A stretch of DNA of 64,000 nt from Microbacterium lacus (GCF_039531105.1 NZ_BAAAPK010000001.1:2108001-2172000); one strand, 5' to 3'; shown: positions 36,913 through 46,388, numbered from the stretch's first letter. Numbers and translations: made by a program. Notes: a model not told the origin generated them from the letters alone.

Positions 36913-38097
36913 TCAGCGGGTGAGGATGAGCGCGTCCCCCTGGCCGCCGCCGCCGCACAGGGCCACGGCCGCGGTGCCCGACCCGCGCCGGACGAGTTCG
37001 TGCACCGCGTGAACGACGAGCCGGTTTCCGGACGCACCGATCGGGTGCCCGATCGCGATGCCGCCACCGTGGATGTTCACCACGTCATCCGAGAGCCCGA
37101 GCTCGCGCTGCGACTGAGCGACGACCGCGCCGAAGGCCTCGTTGATCTCGACGACGTCCAGATCGGAGGCGGTGATGCCCTGCTTGCCGAGCGCCTTCTC
37201 GATCGCGCGCGCGGGTTGCGCGTGCAGCGAATTGTCGGGGCCGGCCACCTGACCGGATGCGCCGATCACGGCGAGCACCTCCCACCCGTTCTCGTCCGCG
37301 TGCGAGCGCGTCGTCAGCACGACCGCCGATGCGCCGTCGGAGATCGGCGACGAGTTGCCGGCCGTGATCGAACCGCCCTGTGCGAACGCGGAACGCAGGC
37401 CCGCGAGCGTGTCGGTCGTCGTCTCCGGGCGGATGCCCTCGTCGCGCGTGAGCATGAGCGGATCCCCCTTGCGCTGCGGCACCTCGACCGGGACGATCTC
37501 CGTCTCGAACAGACCGGCCTCGTACGCAGCGGCCGCGCGCTGGTGGGAACGCGCCGCCACGGCGTCCTGGTCCGCTCGAGTCAGGCCGTAGCGATCGTTG
37601 AGCTGCTCGGTCGACAGGCCCATCGACACCTTGTCGTACGCGTCGGTGAGCCCGTCGAACGCCATGTGATCGAGCACCTCGACAGTCCCGTACTGCCAGC
37701 CTTCGCGGGATCCCATCAGCAGGTGCGGGGCGCGTGTCATGGACTCCATGCCGGCGGCGACCACGACGGTCGCATCTCCGGTGCGGATCATGCGGGCACC
37801 GTCGATGATCGCCGTCAGGCCGGACAGGCACACCTTGTTGATCGACGCGGCGTGGACGCTCCACGGGATGCCGGCGCCGATCGCCGCCTGACGGGCGGCG
37901 TTCTGACCCGAGCCGGCCGGCAGCACCTGTCCGACGAGCACGGCGTCCACGGCGTCCACCGGCACACCGCCCCGGGCGAGTGCTCCGGCGATCGCGAGCG
38001 AGCCGAGCTGGGGTGCCGTGAAGGACGACAGCTGTCCTTTCAGCCGCCCTTGCGGCGTCCGTGCGGCAGCGACGATGACGATGTCCTCGGTGGTCAT
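36913..38097 (-). CDS. Acetyl-CoA C-acetyltransferase (thiolase II)
   Basis: The protein has 394 residues. The catalytic set is complete: acyl-enzyme Cys90 in ASINKVCLSGL, His351 in AIGHPIGASGNR, and Cys381 in ALCGGGGQGDA. It splits acetoacetyl-CoA to two acetyl-CoA, or does the reverse. It lies downstream of scoAB, so thiolysis of acetoacetyl-CoA is the likely direction. Its start is coupled (ATGA) to a 26-codon mini-ORF created by a 77-bp duplication rather than directly to scoB. Confidence 0.94.
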   Translation of the reverse strand: MTTEDIVIVAAARTPQGRLKGQLSSFTAPQLGSLAIAGALARGGVPVDAVDAVLVGQVLPAGSGQNAARQAAIGAGIPWSVHAASINKVCLSGLTAIIDGARMIRTGDATVVVAAGMESMTRAPHLLMGSREGWQYGTVEVLDHMAFDGLTDAYDKVSMGLSTEQLNDRYGLTRADQDAVAARSHQRAAAAYEAGLFETEIVPVEVPQRKGDPLMLTRDEGIRPETTTDTLAGLRSAFAQGGSITAGNSSPISDGASAVVLTTRSHADENGWEVLAVIGASGQVAGPDNSLHAQPARAIEKALGKQGITASDLDVVEINEAFGAVVAQSQRELGLSDDVVNIHGGGIAIGHPIGASGNRLVVHAVHELVRRGSGTAAVALCGGGGQGDALILTR

Positions 38098-38236
38098 GAG
38101 ACGACTTCCTTCTCTCGTGCGGTGAGCTCATCCGCGACGATGAGCGGAGGTTCGGTGGCGTCCTCGGTGGTCATGAGACGACCTCCTTCTCTCGTGCGGT
38201 GAGCTCATCCGCGACGATGAGCGGAGGTTCGGTGGC
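38083..38236. repeat. 77-bp perfect-but-one tandem duplication across the scoB/thiolase junction
   Basis: Units 38083-38159 and 38160-38236 differ only at 38106 (T) versus 38183 (C). Each unit holds the end of scoB and the first codons of the thiolase gene. Confidence 0.95.
38094..38174 (-). CDS. 26-residue chimeric mini-ORF made by duplication
   Basis: The frame starts at 38174 with the thiolase N-terminus (MTTED) and then reads the last 21 residues of ScoB ([21 protein letters not shown]). Its start overlaps the scoB stop codon and its stop overlaps the thiolase start codon, both as ATGA. It is an outcome of the 77-bp duplication and probably serves only to keep ribosomes coupled. Whether a stable peptide is made is unknown. 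Confidence 0.5.
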   Translation of the reverse strand: MTTEDATEPPLIVADELTAREKEVVS

Positions 38237-38839
38237 CGCGATGATCTCGTCGACGCTCACGCCGGGCGCAGTCTCCACGAGCACGAGCCCGTCGGCGGTG
38301 ACATCGATCACGGCGAGGTCGGTGATGATCCGGTCCACGACGCCTTTGCCGGTGAGGGGCAACGAGCACGCATCGACGATCTTCGCCGAGCCGTCCTTCG
38401 CGACGTGCTCCATGAGCACGATGACCTTCTCGGCCCCGTGCACCAGATCCATCGCGCCGCCCGGGCCCTTGACCATCTTGCCGGGGATCATCCAGTTGGC
38501 GAGGTCGCCCTGCGCCGACACCTGCATCGCACCGAGGATCGCCGCATCGATCTTGCCGCCGCGGATCATCCCGAAGCTCGTGGCGGAGTCGAAGAACGCC
38601 GCGCCGGGGAGCGTGGTGACCGTCTCCTTGCCCGCGTTGATGAGATCGGGGTCGACGTTCTCCTCGGTCGGGTAGGGACCGACGCCCAGGATGCCGTTCT
38701 CGGACTGCAGCACGACGGTCATGCCCTCGGGCACGTAGTTGGGCACGAGCGTGGGCAGCCCGATGCCGAGGTTCACGTACGAGCCGTCGGAGAGCTCGGC
38801 GGCCGCGCGGGCCGCCATCTCGTTGCGGGTCAGGGCCAT
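38171..38839 (-). CDS. scoB: 3-Oxoacid (succinyl-CoA:acetoacetate) CoA-transferase, subunit B
   Basis: The protein has 222 residues. The SENG motif with the catalytic Glu47 ([14 protein letters not shown]) that forms the CoA thioester is present, with [20 protein letters not shown] after it. It transfers CoA to acetoacetate together with ScoA. Start 38839 (MALTRN) has AAGGAG 7 nt upstream. The ATG at 38845 overlaps the scoA stop codon but is too close to the ribosome-binding site, so it is the alternative. Confidence 0.93.
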   Translation of the reverse strand: MALTRNEMAARAAAELSDGSYVNLGIGLPTLVPNYVPEGMTVVLQSENGILGVGPYPTEENVDPDLINAGKETVTTLPGAAFFDSATSFGMIRGGKIDAAILGAMQVSAQGDLANWMIPGKMVKGPGGAMDLVHGAEKVIVLMEHVAKDGSAKIVDACSLPLTGKGVVDRIITDLAVIDVTADGLVLVETAPGVSVDEIIAATEPPLIVADELTAREKEVVS

Positions 38840-38841
38840 GG

Positions 38842-39642
38842 TCATGCTCCTTCGGGGATGTCGCGGCTCAGTGCATCGGCGACCGACACGGTGCGGCGCT
38901 CGATGCGCTTCTCGATGTCGTGCCCGACCTCGATGATGCGGTGGACGTAGATTCCGGGCAGATGGATCTGGTCGGGATCGAGTTCCCCCGGCTCCACGAG
39001 CTCCTCGACCTCGGCGATGCACACCCGGCCGGCCATCGCCGCGAGCGGGTTGAAATTGCGCGCCGCCTTGTTGAAGATCAGATTGCCGTGGCGGTCGCCT
39101 TTGAGGGCGTGCACGAGCGAGAAGTCGGTCACGATCGCCTCCTCGAGCACGTAGTCGCCGGCGATCCCGCCCACCACGAACGCGCGGACATCCTTGACCG
39201 GTGAGGCGACGGCGACTCCGCCCTGTCCGTCGTACCGACGCGGCAGACCGCCCTCGGCGACCTGCGTGCCGACGCCGGTCTGCGTGAAGAACGCGGCGAT
39301 CCCCGAGCCGCCGGCCCGCAGCTTCTCGGCCAGCGTGCCCTGCGGAGTGAGTTCCAGTTCGAGCTCGCCGGAGAGGAACTGCCGCTCGAACTCCTTGTTC
39401 TCGCCGACGTACGACGAGGTCATCTTGCGGATGCGCTTCGCGTTCAAGAGCACCCCGAGTCCCCAGTCGTCGACACCGCAGTTGTTGCTGACGATGCTGA
39501 GGTCGCCGGTGCCCTGAGCGAGCAGTGCCTGGATGAGCGCGGTCGGGTTGCCGGACAGGCCGAAACCGCCGACGGCGAGCGAGGCGCCCTCCGGGATGTC
39601 GGCGACGGCCTCGGTGGCGGACGCGTAGGTCTTGTCGATCAC
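38842..39642 (-). CDS. scoA: 3-Oxoacid CoA-transferase, subunit A
   Basis: The protein has 266 residues. The family signature [20 protein letters not shown] is near the N-terminus, and [17 protein letters not shown] and [20 protein letters not shown] segments follow. With ScoB it converts acetoacetate and succinyl-CoA to acetoacetyl-CoA. The GTG start has AGGAG 6 nt upstream. The IclR gene is divergent and likely controls it. Confidence 0.94.
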   Translation of the reverse strand: MIDKTYASATEAVADIPEGASLAVGGFGLSGNPTALIQALLAQGTGDLSIVSNNCGVDDWGLGVLLNAKRIRKMTSSYVGENKEFERQFLSGELELELTPQGTLAEKLRAGGSGIAAFFTQTGVGTQVAEGGLPRRYDGQGGVAVASPVKDVRAFVVGGIAGDYVLEEAIVTDFSLVHALKGDRHGNLIFNKAARNFNPLAAMAGRVCIAEVEELVEPGELDPDQIHLPGIYVHRIIEVGHDIEKRIERRTVSVADALSRDIPEGA

Positions 39643-39743
39643 GGACGACTCCTGTGTCGGTACGAGCGGGGTGCTCCCATCCTGCGCCGACCGGATGCCG
39701 AGCGCACCCCTGCGCTTGTCATGTGGAACCCTGCGCGACTACC

Positions 39744-39758
39744 GTCCATATGGTGGAC
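39744..39758. promoter_or_regulatory. Inverted repeat GTCCA-N5-TGGAC over the iclR start codon
   Basis: Perfect 5-bp arms flank the ATG at 39750 in the gap divergent from scoA. Possible autoregulatory IclR site. Confidence 0.4.
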
Positions 39759-40544
39759 ACAACATCGGGTCGATCCGTTCCCGGCGCACAATCGATCGCC
39801 AGGGCGGCACGCCTGTTGCGATTGGTGACCGCGGCCGGCGCGGACGGGCTCAGCGTGGCCGAGCTCGCGCGGAGCGCCGACCTCACGCGCCCGACCGCGC
39901 ATCGACTCCTCACGGCTCTCCGCCATGAGGGACTCGTCGACCAGGACGAACGCAGCGGGCGATGGATGCCGGGGCCCGAGCTGTATCTCATGGGCACGGT
40001 CGCGGCATCCCGCTACGACATCACCGGGATCGCGCGCGACGTCGTGCGATCCCTCGCCGTGCGCACGGAGGAGAGCGCGTTCCTGTCGGTGCGACGAGGA
40101 GATGAGACGGTGTGCCTTCTCCGGGAGGAGGGCAGCTTCCCGATCCGGTCGTTCGTCCTCTCGGAAGGCGTGCGGTTCCCGCTCGGTGTCGCATCCGCGG
40201 GACTCGCGATCCTCGCTTTCCTCCCACCCCACGATGTGGACGCCTACTTCGAGCGTCACCCCGAGCTCGGGCAGCGTTGGGGTGCCGCACACGCGGAGCC
40301 GCGACTGCGGACCCGGCTGAAGGAGACACACGAGCGGGGGTTCGCCCTGAACCCCGGGCTCATCGTCGAGGGCAGCTTCGGGCTCGGAGCGGCGGTGTTC
40401 ACGCGCGAGGGGCATCCGCAGTGGGCGCTGAGCCTGACCGGGGTGCAGTTCCGCTTCGGTCCGGATCGGCTTGCCGAACTCGGACGCATCCTGCTCGCAC
40501 ACGCGCATCAACTCACCACGAGGGTCGCGTCCGCGCAGCGCTGA
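39750..40544 (+). CDS. IclR-family transcriptional regulator
   Basis: The protein has 264 residues. The N-terminal winged helix (AARLLRLVTAAGADGLSVAE, then DLTRPTAHRLLTALRHEGL) and the effector domain with ESAFLSVRRGDETVCLLREEG and FPLGVASAGLAILAFLP are typical IclR. IclR proteins often control catabolism of small acids. It is divergent from scoA and convergent with the hydrolase, so scoAB-thiolase is the likely target (inference). Confidence 0.9.
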   Translation: MVDTTSGRSVPGAQSIARAARLLRLVTAAGADGLSVAELARSADLTRPTAHRLLTALRHEGLVDQDERSGRWMPGPELYLMGTVAASRYDITGIARDVVRSLAVRTEESAFLSVRRGDETVCLLREEGSFPIRSFVLSEGVRFPLGVASAGLAILAFLPPHDVDAYFERHPELGQRWGAAHAEPRLRTRLKETHERGFALNPGLIVEGSFGLGAAVFTREGHPQWALSLTGVQFRFGPDRLAELGRILLAHAHQLTTRVASAQR

Positions 40545-40554
40545 GCATCAGCGC
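40538..40554. terminator. Bidirectional hairpin formed by two stop codons
   Basis: GCGCTGA-GCA-TCAGCGC is a 7-bp stem whose arms contain the iclR stop (TGA) and the hydrolase stop (TCA on this strand). Confidence 0.4.
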
Positions 40555-41441
40555 GCAGGCAGACGCTCCCGCACGACACTGGCGATCACATCAGCGCCCC
40601 GCGGCGACATCGCGATCGTGTAGTGATTCACATCCTCGACGGCGACGTGCCCGAGACCCGGATACCGCGTGAGCAATTCGGGCACCCGCTCCGCGTCGTA
40701 CAGGGCGGGCACCTGATCGAGGAGCCCGCGCTCGGCCGTGAGCAGCACCGTCGGACGACGCAGGTGCGCGAGCGCGTCGACGATCGCCGTGCCGGTGTTC
40801 TGATCGATCGAGTCCTCCTCGAGCGTGGCGTAGCTCGTGGAAGGGCGCAGCTCGGGCTCTTCTCCCACCAAGTCGTACGCGAGATAGGCCTCGAGTTCCG
40901 GCGTCCAATCCCGTGCGAACGCGGGGTGCGCCCGCCAGAATTCCCGGTAGGACTCGACGCTCGCGAAACGCAGGGCGAGCCGGTCGGCGGTCGGCCCCAG
41001 GACCGTGCGGATCGCCTCGTCGGCAGAGATGCCCGCGGGCAGATCGAGCGGCAGTCCGCCGTCCACCAGCACGATGCCGTCGACCCGATCGGGGTGGAGA
41101 TCGCCGAAGACGAGTGCCACGAACGCGCCCATCGAGTGTCCGACCACGACGGCGCGCTCGACCTCGAGCGCGTCCATCACGTCGGCGAGGTCCCGCGCGT
41201 GCGCCGCGAGTCCGGCAGGACCGGTCAGACCGTTGCTCCGGCCGCGGCCGCGGAGGTCCGGCGCGATCACCCGGACGCCCGGCAGCCGCTCGGCGACGAA
41301 CGGCCACGACAGGTGGGATGCCGTCACCCCGTGGATCAGCAGGACCGCGGGACCGGCATCCGGGCCCCACAGACCCACCCGCATGTCGCCGCCCTCGACG
41401 GGAACGTCGAGCGTGCGGTAGTGCGTGAGCGTCTCGGTCAT
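40548..41441 (-). CDS. Alpha/beta-fold hydrolase
   Basis: The protein has 297 residues. The oxyanion segment LLIHGVTASHLSWPFVAERL, the nucleophile elbow GHSMGA (Ser) near residue 106, and a C-terminal His in GLGHVAVEDVNHYT are clear. By operon position it may hydrolyse an ester or oligomer of 3-hydroxybutyrate or a related acid, but this is inference. It is the last gene of the nine-gene operon, with a 4-nt overlap to the dehydrogenase. Confidence 0.85.
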   Translation of the reverse strand: MTETLTHYRTLDVPVEGGDMRVGLWGPDAGPAVLLIHGVTASHLSWPFVAERLPGVRVIAPDLRGRGRSNGLTGPAGLAAHARDLADVMDALEVERAVVVGHSMGAFVALVFGDLHPDRVDGIVLVDGGLPLDLPAGISADEAIRTVLGPTADRLALRFASVESYREFWRAHPAFARDWTPELEAYLAYDLVGEEPELRPSTSYATLEEDSIDQNTGTAIVDALAHLRRPTVLLTAERGLLDQVPALYDAERVPELLTRYPGLGHVAVEDVNHYTIAMSPRGADVIASVVRERLPAR

Positions 41442-42190
41442 CGCGCCGTCCACCCGCCGTCCATCGTGTAGGAGGCGCCGGTGACCATGCCCGCCGAATC
41501 GGACACGAGCCAGCCCGCCAGCGAGGCGACCTCCTCGGGTTCGATCAGGCGCTTGATCGCGGACTCGGTGAGCATGATCTTCTCGACGACTTCGTCCTCG
41601 GGGATGCCGTGCACCGCCGCCTGATCGGCGATCTGCTTCTGCACGAGCGGTGTGTTGACGTAGGCGGGGTTGATGCAGTTGCTCGTGACCCCGTGCGGTC
41701 CGCCTTCGAGGGCTGTGACCTTCGACAACCCCTCGAGGGCGTGCTTCGCGGTGACGTACGCGGACTTGAACGGGCTCGCGCGCAGTCCATGGGCGCTGGA
41801 GACGTTGAGGATCCTGCCCCATCCGCGTCGGTACATCCCGGGGAGCACGGCGCGGATGAGCAGGAACGGAGACTCCACCATGAGTCGCTGCATGAGCCGG
41901 AAGTCCTCGGGCACGAATTCCGCGATCGGACTCACCCGCTGGATGCCGGCGTTGTTGACGAGGATGTCCACGTCGAGCGAGACGTCCTCGAGCGCTGCCG
42001 TGTCGGCGAGATCGACGAGCCACGGCTCACCCCCGACCTCTTCGGCCACGGACTCGGTCAGATAGACGTGGTGGTCGGCGACGATGACGTGCGCGCCGCG
42101 CGCGGCGAACTCCCGAACGCACGCGAGTCCGATGCCGCTCGCGCCGCCGGTGATGAGCGCGCGCCTGCCGGCGAGGTCCTGTTCGGTCAT
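41438..42190 (-). CDS. 3-Hydroxybutyrate dehydrogenase-type SDR
   Basis: The protein has 250 residues. Short-chain dehydrogenase motifs: TGGASGIG (15-21), NNAG (79-82), catalytic Ser near 132 in NVSSAHGLRASPFKSAY, and Y145-V-T-A-K149. The block SSAHGLxASPFKSAYVxAKH and the C-terminal KQIADQAAVHGIPEDEVVEKIML are characteristic of (R)-3-hydroxybutyrate dehydrogenases. It oxidises 3-hydroxybutyrate to acetoacetate with NAD. It is coupled by 4-nt overlaps to both neighbours. Confidence 0.9.
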   Translation of the reverse strand: MTEQDLAGRRALITGGASGIGLACVREFAARGAHVIVADHHVYLTESVAEEVGGEPWLVDLADTAALEDVSLDVDILVNNAGIQRVSPIAEFVPEDFRLMQRLMVESPFLLIRAVLPGMYRRGWGRILNVSSAHGLRASPFKSAYVTAKHALEGLSKVTALEGGPHGVTSNCINPAYVNTPLVQKQIADQAAVHGIPEDEVVEKIMLTESAIKRLIEPEEVASLAGWLVSDSAGMVTGASYTMDGGWTAR

Positions 42191-42879
42191 TCGGGGGTTC
42201 CGTTCTCGTCTGCGCCGGCCCGGGGCGCCAGGGCGTTGTCGATGAAGCGCATCATGTCGTCGAAGACCGCGGGCTCGATCGCGGACGGCGCAGCGCCGAG
42301 GCCGTCGCGCTCCCACAGCAGGAAGCGCATGCCGATGAGCTCACCCATGCCCATGAGCGCCCAGGCGGTCACGTGCGGGTCCAGAGCGCGGTCCACTTCG
42401 CCCGCCTGCTGCGCGGCGCGCAGACCCGCCTCGTATCCGTCGACGATGCGGCTGTAGTGCAGCCGCAGGGTCTCCGGCGAGACGAACTCCGCTTCGCGCA
42501 CGACGCGGTACAACGCCGGGTGCGCCGCCGTGAACCGGAAGAACCCTTCGAAACCCGCGCGCTCGGCTTCCAGTCGCGTCGCTGCTCCCGCCATCGCCTC
42601 CGACATCGAGTGGCGCACGCGCCGGTTCAAGTCGATCACGAGTGCTTCGAAGATCGTCTGCTTGCTGTCGAAGTACAGGTAGAACGTGCCGAGCCCGATC
42701 CCGGCGCGCTCGGTGATCTTGACGATCGACGCCTCGTGGTACCCCTGCTCGGCGAACACGACCTCGGCCGCCTCCAGCAGGCGCCGGCGGGTCGCCTCGC
42801 CACGCTTGGTCAGCGGGCGGCCGGTCGCGGGCGAGACGAGAGCGGCCTCCTCGTCGATCAGCTCATCGGGAGCGGTCAT
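42187..42879 (-). CDS. TetR-family regulator, likely of this operon
   Basis: The protein has 230 residues. A TetR helix-turn-helix (RRLLEAAEVVFAEQGYHEAS, then AGIGLGTFYLYFDSKQTIFEAL) follows a 25-residue extension. The C-domain resembles the group that senses acyl-CoA-type ligands, but the ligand is unproven. It starts inside the 3' end of the ligase gene (17-nt overlap) and overlaps the dehydrogenase by 4 nt. The inverted repeat in the operon promoter is its probable target. Confidence 0.88.
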   Translation of the reverse strand: MTAPDELIDEEAALVSPATGRPLTKRGEATRRRLLEAAEVVFAEQGYHEASIVKITERAGIGLGTFYLYFDSKQTIFEALVIDLNRRVRHSMSEAMAGAATRLEAERAGFEGFFRFTAAHPALYRVVREAEFVSPETLRLHYSRIVDGYEAGLRAAQQAGEVDRALDPHVTAWALMGMGELIGMRFLLWERDGLGAAPSAIEPAVFDDMMRFIDNALAPRAGADENGTPE

Positions 42880-44416
42880 GCGGCACACCTTCCACCATCC
42901 GTCGCGCTCGGTCCCTGAGTCGGGAGCGAGCGAGCTTGTCGATCGTCGACGTCGGGAGCGTATCGACGAATTCCATGCGCACGGGGACCTTGAAGCCGGC
43001 GAGCAGGCGACGCGCATGCGCGAACACCTCGTCCGGCGAAATCGGACCCGCGGCGACGACGAACGCGACGCCGCGTTCGCCCCACACCGGGTCGGGGACG
43101 CCGACGACGGCGGCAGCCTCGATGAGGGGATGCTGCACGAGGGCGGACTCCACTTCGGCCGGAGCCACGTTCTCGCCACCGGAGATGAAGATGTCCTTGA
43201 GTCGATCGACCACCCGGTAGGTGCCGGCCGTATCGCGCTGAACCAGGTCACCCGTGCGCAGCCAGTCGCCTGCCATCGCGCGCCGCGTCGCCTCATCGTC
43301 GCCGAGGTACTTCGCGAAGACGCTCGGACCGCGCACCCACAGCTCACCCGTCGCGCTCCCGCGCAGCGGGAGGTGTGTGTCCGGATCGACGATCTGCACG
43401 CTCACATGCGGGTACGGTCGGCCGACGCCGCCCGACGTGACGCCGGCATCGTCCGGTGCGACGTGCAGGACGTTGGGTCCCGCTTCGGTCAGCCCGTATC
43501 CCTGGACGAGCCGCACGCCGCGCGAAGCCCACTGCGCGTGCAGCGCGGTCGGCATCGTGGCTCCGCCCACGAGCGCCAGCCGCAGGGAGGAGACGTCCGC
43601 GCTCTCCCAGTCCCGATCGGCGGCGAGGAGACCGTACTGGGTCGGCACCCCCATCATCGCCGTGACCCGTCGCTCGGCGATCAGCTGCAGGGCGCGGGCG
43701 GGCTGGAAGGTGCGCTCCAGCACGACCGTGGCCCCGACCCACCATGCGAGGAGCGGCTGGCAGTTCCAGGCGGCGACGTGGAACTGCGGCAGGATCGCCA
43801 GCACGACGTCGTCGTGCGTCAGCGGCAGCGCCTGGGCGAGGGCGAGGTTGTTCCAGAAGCAGTTCGCATGCGTGAGCACGACACCCTTCGGCGTCGCTTC
43901 GCTGCCGGACGTGAAGATCACCAGGAGTGGGTCATCGTCGCGGACGCGCCTGCTCTCGCGCGGCGTGGGCGCACCGGGGATCGACGCTTCGACGCCGGTC
44001 GAGCCCAGGAACGCGCTGGGCGGGGGATTCTCGAGCCCGCGCATCGCTTCGTCAGCAAGCGCGGCGTACTCGTCGTCGATCAGGATGAGCGCGGGCGTGC
44101 ACCGGATCATCACCGCGACCAGTTCGCTCGGCGTGCTGCGCCACGACAAGGGCACGAGGGCGATCCCCGCCAGGGCGCAGGCGAAGAACAGGACGACGTG
44201 GTCGGTCGAGTTGCCCGACACGGTGGCGATGCGGTCCCCCGGCCCGTAGCCGGCCGCTCGGAGTGCTGCGGCCAGCTCCTCGGCACGTCGACCGAGCGTC
44301 GCGTAGTCGGTCCGCACGCCGCGGTCGTCGATCGCGATCCGGTGCGGTGAGCGCGCCGCGCGGTCGGTGAGCCAGCGGCCGATCGTGTGCGGCCCATCCT
44401 CTGTCTCGGCACTCAC
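42863..44416 (-). CDS. AMP-forming acyl-CoA ligase
   Basis: The protein has 517 residues. ANL-family motifs: IFTSGSEATPKGVVLTHAN (P-loop), GYGLTEAGPNV (A5), GDWLRTGDLVQRD (A7), and the C-terminal catalytic lysine in LPTSTIDKLARSRLR. It activates a carboxylic acid with ATP and CoA. The substrate cannot be told; by context a short hydroxy- or keto-acid or a fatty acid. A GTG start overlaps the stop of livM (GTGA). Confidence 0.9.
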   Translation of the reverse strand: MSAETEDGPHTIGRWLTDRAARSPHRIAIDDRGVRTDYATLGRRAEELAAALRAAGYGPGDRIATVSGNSTDHVVLFFACALAGIALVPLSWRSTPSELVAVMIRCTPALILIDDEYAALADEAMRGLENPPPSAFLGSTGVEASIPGAPTPRESRRVRDDDPLLVIFTSGSEATPKGVVLTHANCFWNNLALAQALPLTHDDVVLAILPQFHVAAWNCQPLLAWWVGATVVLERTFQPARALQLIAERRVTAMMGVPTQYGLLAADRDWESADVSSLRLALVGGATMPTALHAQWASRGVRLVQGYGLTEAGPNVLHVAPDDAGVTSGGVGRPYPHVSVQIVDPDTHLPLRGSATGELWVRGPSVFAKYLGDDEATRRAMAGDWLRTGDLVQRDTAGTYRVVDRLKDIFISGGENVAPAEVESALVQHPLIEAAAVVGVPDPVWGERGVAFVVAAGPISPDEVFAHARRLLAGFKVPVRMEFVDTLPTSTIDKLARSRLRDRARRMVEGVPHDRSR

Positions 44417-45516
44417 GCTTTGACCTCTGCCGGCGCTTCGGCCTCGGCATCCGCATCGTCCATCTGACGCAGCGACAGGCGGACCCGCTCGCCCTTGCGT
44501 CGGCGCCACCAGGAATCGATCGTGCCGGCGATGCCGCCCGGAAGGAACATGACGACGAGGATGAAGAGCACACCGAGCAGGAAGAGCGGTTCGGACAGCG
44601 GGATGCGCAGGGCGTCGGGGAGGCCCGCGACGGCGTCGGATCCGGCGATCACGGTCAGTCGCTGATCGAGCAGGGTGTACAGCACGCCCCCCACGATGGC
44701 ACCCCAGCGGAATCCGACGCCACCCAGCACGACCATCACCAGGATCGTGATCGTGAGATCTGCCGAGACCGCGCGCGGAACCGTTCCCGACTGCAGGAGC
44801 ATGTAGGCCACGCCCGCCAGGCTCGCGAGCACTGCGGCGATCACGAAGATGACGAGCTTCGCCCGGTAGGGACGGAGCCCGAGGACCCGGACCCGCTGCT
44901 CGTTCTCGCGGGTCGCGCGGGCCAGGTGGCCGAGCCGCGAAGTGTCCACCCACAGTACGACGAGGTAGACCACCACGAGGACGACGAGCGTGAACCAGTA
45001 CAGATTGCGGGTGTTCATCACCCCGACGAGGAAGTCGGGCACGCCGCTCGTCTGCAGTCCGAGCCCTTCCTCGCCGCCGGTGATCTCGGAGTTGCGCCGC
45101 ACGAGCACGGATCCCGCTTGCGCGAATGCGAGCGTGACCATCGCGAACGGGATGCCGGAGACGCGCATGGCGACCGCACCGGTCACCAGGGCGATCAGCA
45201 TCCCGCCGATCAGAGCGATGAAGATCCCCGGCCAGAGCGGAACGCCGAAGCGCTCGAGCGCGATGCCGAGGCCGTAGGCGCCCGCCCCGAAGTAGAGCGC
45301 GTGACCGAAGGACAGCATGCCGGCAGAGCCCAGCAGGAGGTTGTACGAGAGCGCCAGCGCGGCGAACACCATGCACAGGGAGAGCAGCGCGAGGGTTCCC
45401 GGCAGATAGGTCGGGGTGGGCAGGACGCCGGGTATCGAGATGTTCAGCAGCGGAAGCACCGCCATCAGGATCACCAGGCCAGCGCCGACGATCGTCGGGA
45501 CGAAGCGACGGATCAT
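44413..45516 (-). CDS. Branched-chain-type ABC transporter permease LivM-like
   Basis: The protein has 367 residues with about 9-10 membrane helices. The LivM signature LLLGSAGMLSFGHALYFGAGAYG and the loop RATRENEQRVRVLGLRPYRAKLVIFVIAAVLASLAG (the EAA-like coupling region) are present. The C-terminal 40 residues are charged (RRRKGERVRLSLRQMDDADAEAEA). It forms the membrane channel with the LivH-like protein. It is coupled by 4-nt overlaps on both sides. Confidence 0.9.
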   Translation of the reverse strand: MIRRFVPTIVGAGLVILMAVLPLLNISIPGVLPTPTYLPGTLALLSLCMVFAALALSYNLLLGSAGMLSFGHALYFGAGAYGLGIALERFGVPLWPGIFIALIGGMLIALVTGAVAMRVSGIPFAMVTLAFAQAGSVLVRRNSEITGGEEGLGLQTSGVPDFLVGVMNTRNLYWFTLVVLVVVYLVVLWVDTSRLGHLARATRENEQRVRVLGLRPYRAKLVIFVIAAVLASLAGVAYMLLQSGTVPRAVSADLTITILVMVVLGGVGFRWGAIVGGVLYTLLDQRLTVIAGSDAVAGLPDALRIPLSEPLFLLGVLFILVVMFLPGGIAGTIDSWWRRRKGERVRLSLRQMDDADAEAEAPAEVKA

Positions 45517-46388
45517 GCCTTCCTCCCGAGGATGCCGGAGGGGCGGACGAGCAGCACGACCGCGAGCAGGATCACGACGATGAAGTCCCCCGTACCGTTC
45601 AGATACGAGTTGGCGAACTGCTGCAGGACGGCCACCAGGACCGACGCGATCGCCGCACCCGTGAGGGACCCGAGCCCGCCGATCACCGTGACGATGAAGG
45701 CGAAGATGAGCAGCGTCGATCCGAGATGAGCCGACACGAACGTGGTGTAGTGCATCGCGAGCACCCCGCCGATCCCGGCTGCCGCACCGCCGATCGCGAA
45801 CACGAGCGTGAACGAGCGTCGCACGTCGATGCCGAGCGCCGTGACCATCGACCTGTTCTCGACACCGGCGCGGATGATCATGCCGTAGCGGGTGCGCTGC
45901 AGGAACAGCACGAGAGCCGCGAGAACGAGCGCGGCGGCGATCATGAGCACCCAGTACGTGTTGGGGATCCGTGCACCGAGCACCTCGGTGGTCTGCCGGA
46001 GCCACGGCGGCCCCGAGACGTTGATCGCGTCCGTGCCCCAGATGCCTTCGAACAGGGCGACCGCGGCGAAGGACAGCCCGACGGTCACGAGCACCTGCTC
46101 GATGTGCCGCTCGTACAGCGGACGGATCAGGATGAGCTCGGTGAGCGTCGCGAATGCGGCGCCGACGAGCGAGCCGACCACGATCGACAGCAGGAATGCG
46201 CCCCAGGATGCCGTGCCCAGCGCCTGCGCGACCGCCCAGCCGATGAAGGCGCTCAAGGTGAGGAACGCACCGTGCGCGAAGTTGAGCACGTGCATGAGTC
46301 CGTAGATCAGACTCAGTCCCGACGCGACGAGGAAGTAGAGGGCACCGAGACCCACGCCCGTGATCAGGGTGAGGACGAGCATGCTCAT
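45513..46388 (-). CDS. Branched-chain-type ABC transporter permease LivH-like
   Basis: The protein has 291 residues with about 8 helices. Signature LSLIYGLMHVLNFAHGAFLTLSAFIGW is typical of LivH, and the coupling region ALGIDVRRSFTLVFAIGGAAAGIGGVL follows. It pairs with the LivM-like permease. The start is supported by the 4-nt overlap with the upstream ATPase gene. Confidence 0.92.
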   Translation of the reverse strand: MSMLVLTLITGVGLGALYFLVASGLSLIYGLMHVLNFAHGAFLTLSAFIGWAVAQALGTASWGAFLLSIVVGSLVGAAFATLTELILIRPLYERHIEQVLVTVGLSFAAVALFEGIWGTDAINVSGPPWLRQTTEVLGARIPNTYWVLMIAAALVLAALVLFLQRTRYGMIIRAGVENRSMVTALGIDVRRSFTLVFAIGGAAAGIGGVLAMHYTTFVSAHLGSTLLIFAFIVTVIGGLGSLTGAAIASVLVAVLQQFANSYLNGTGDFIVVILLAVVLLVRPSGILGRKA

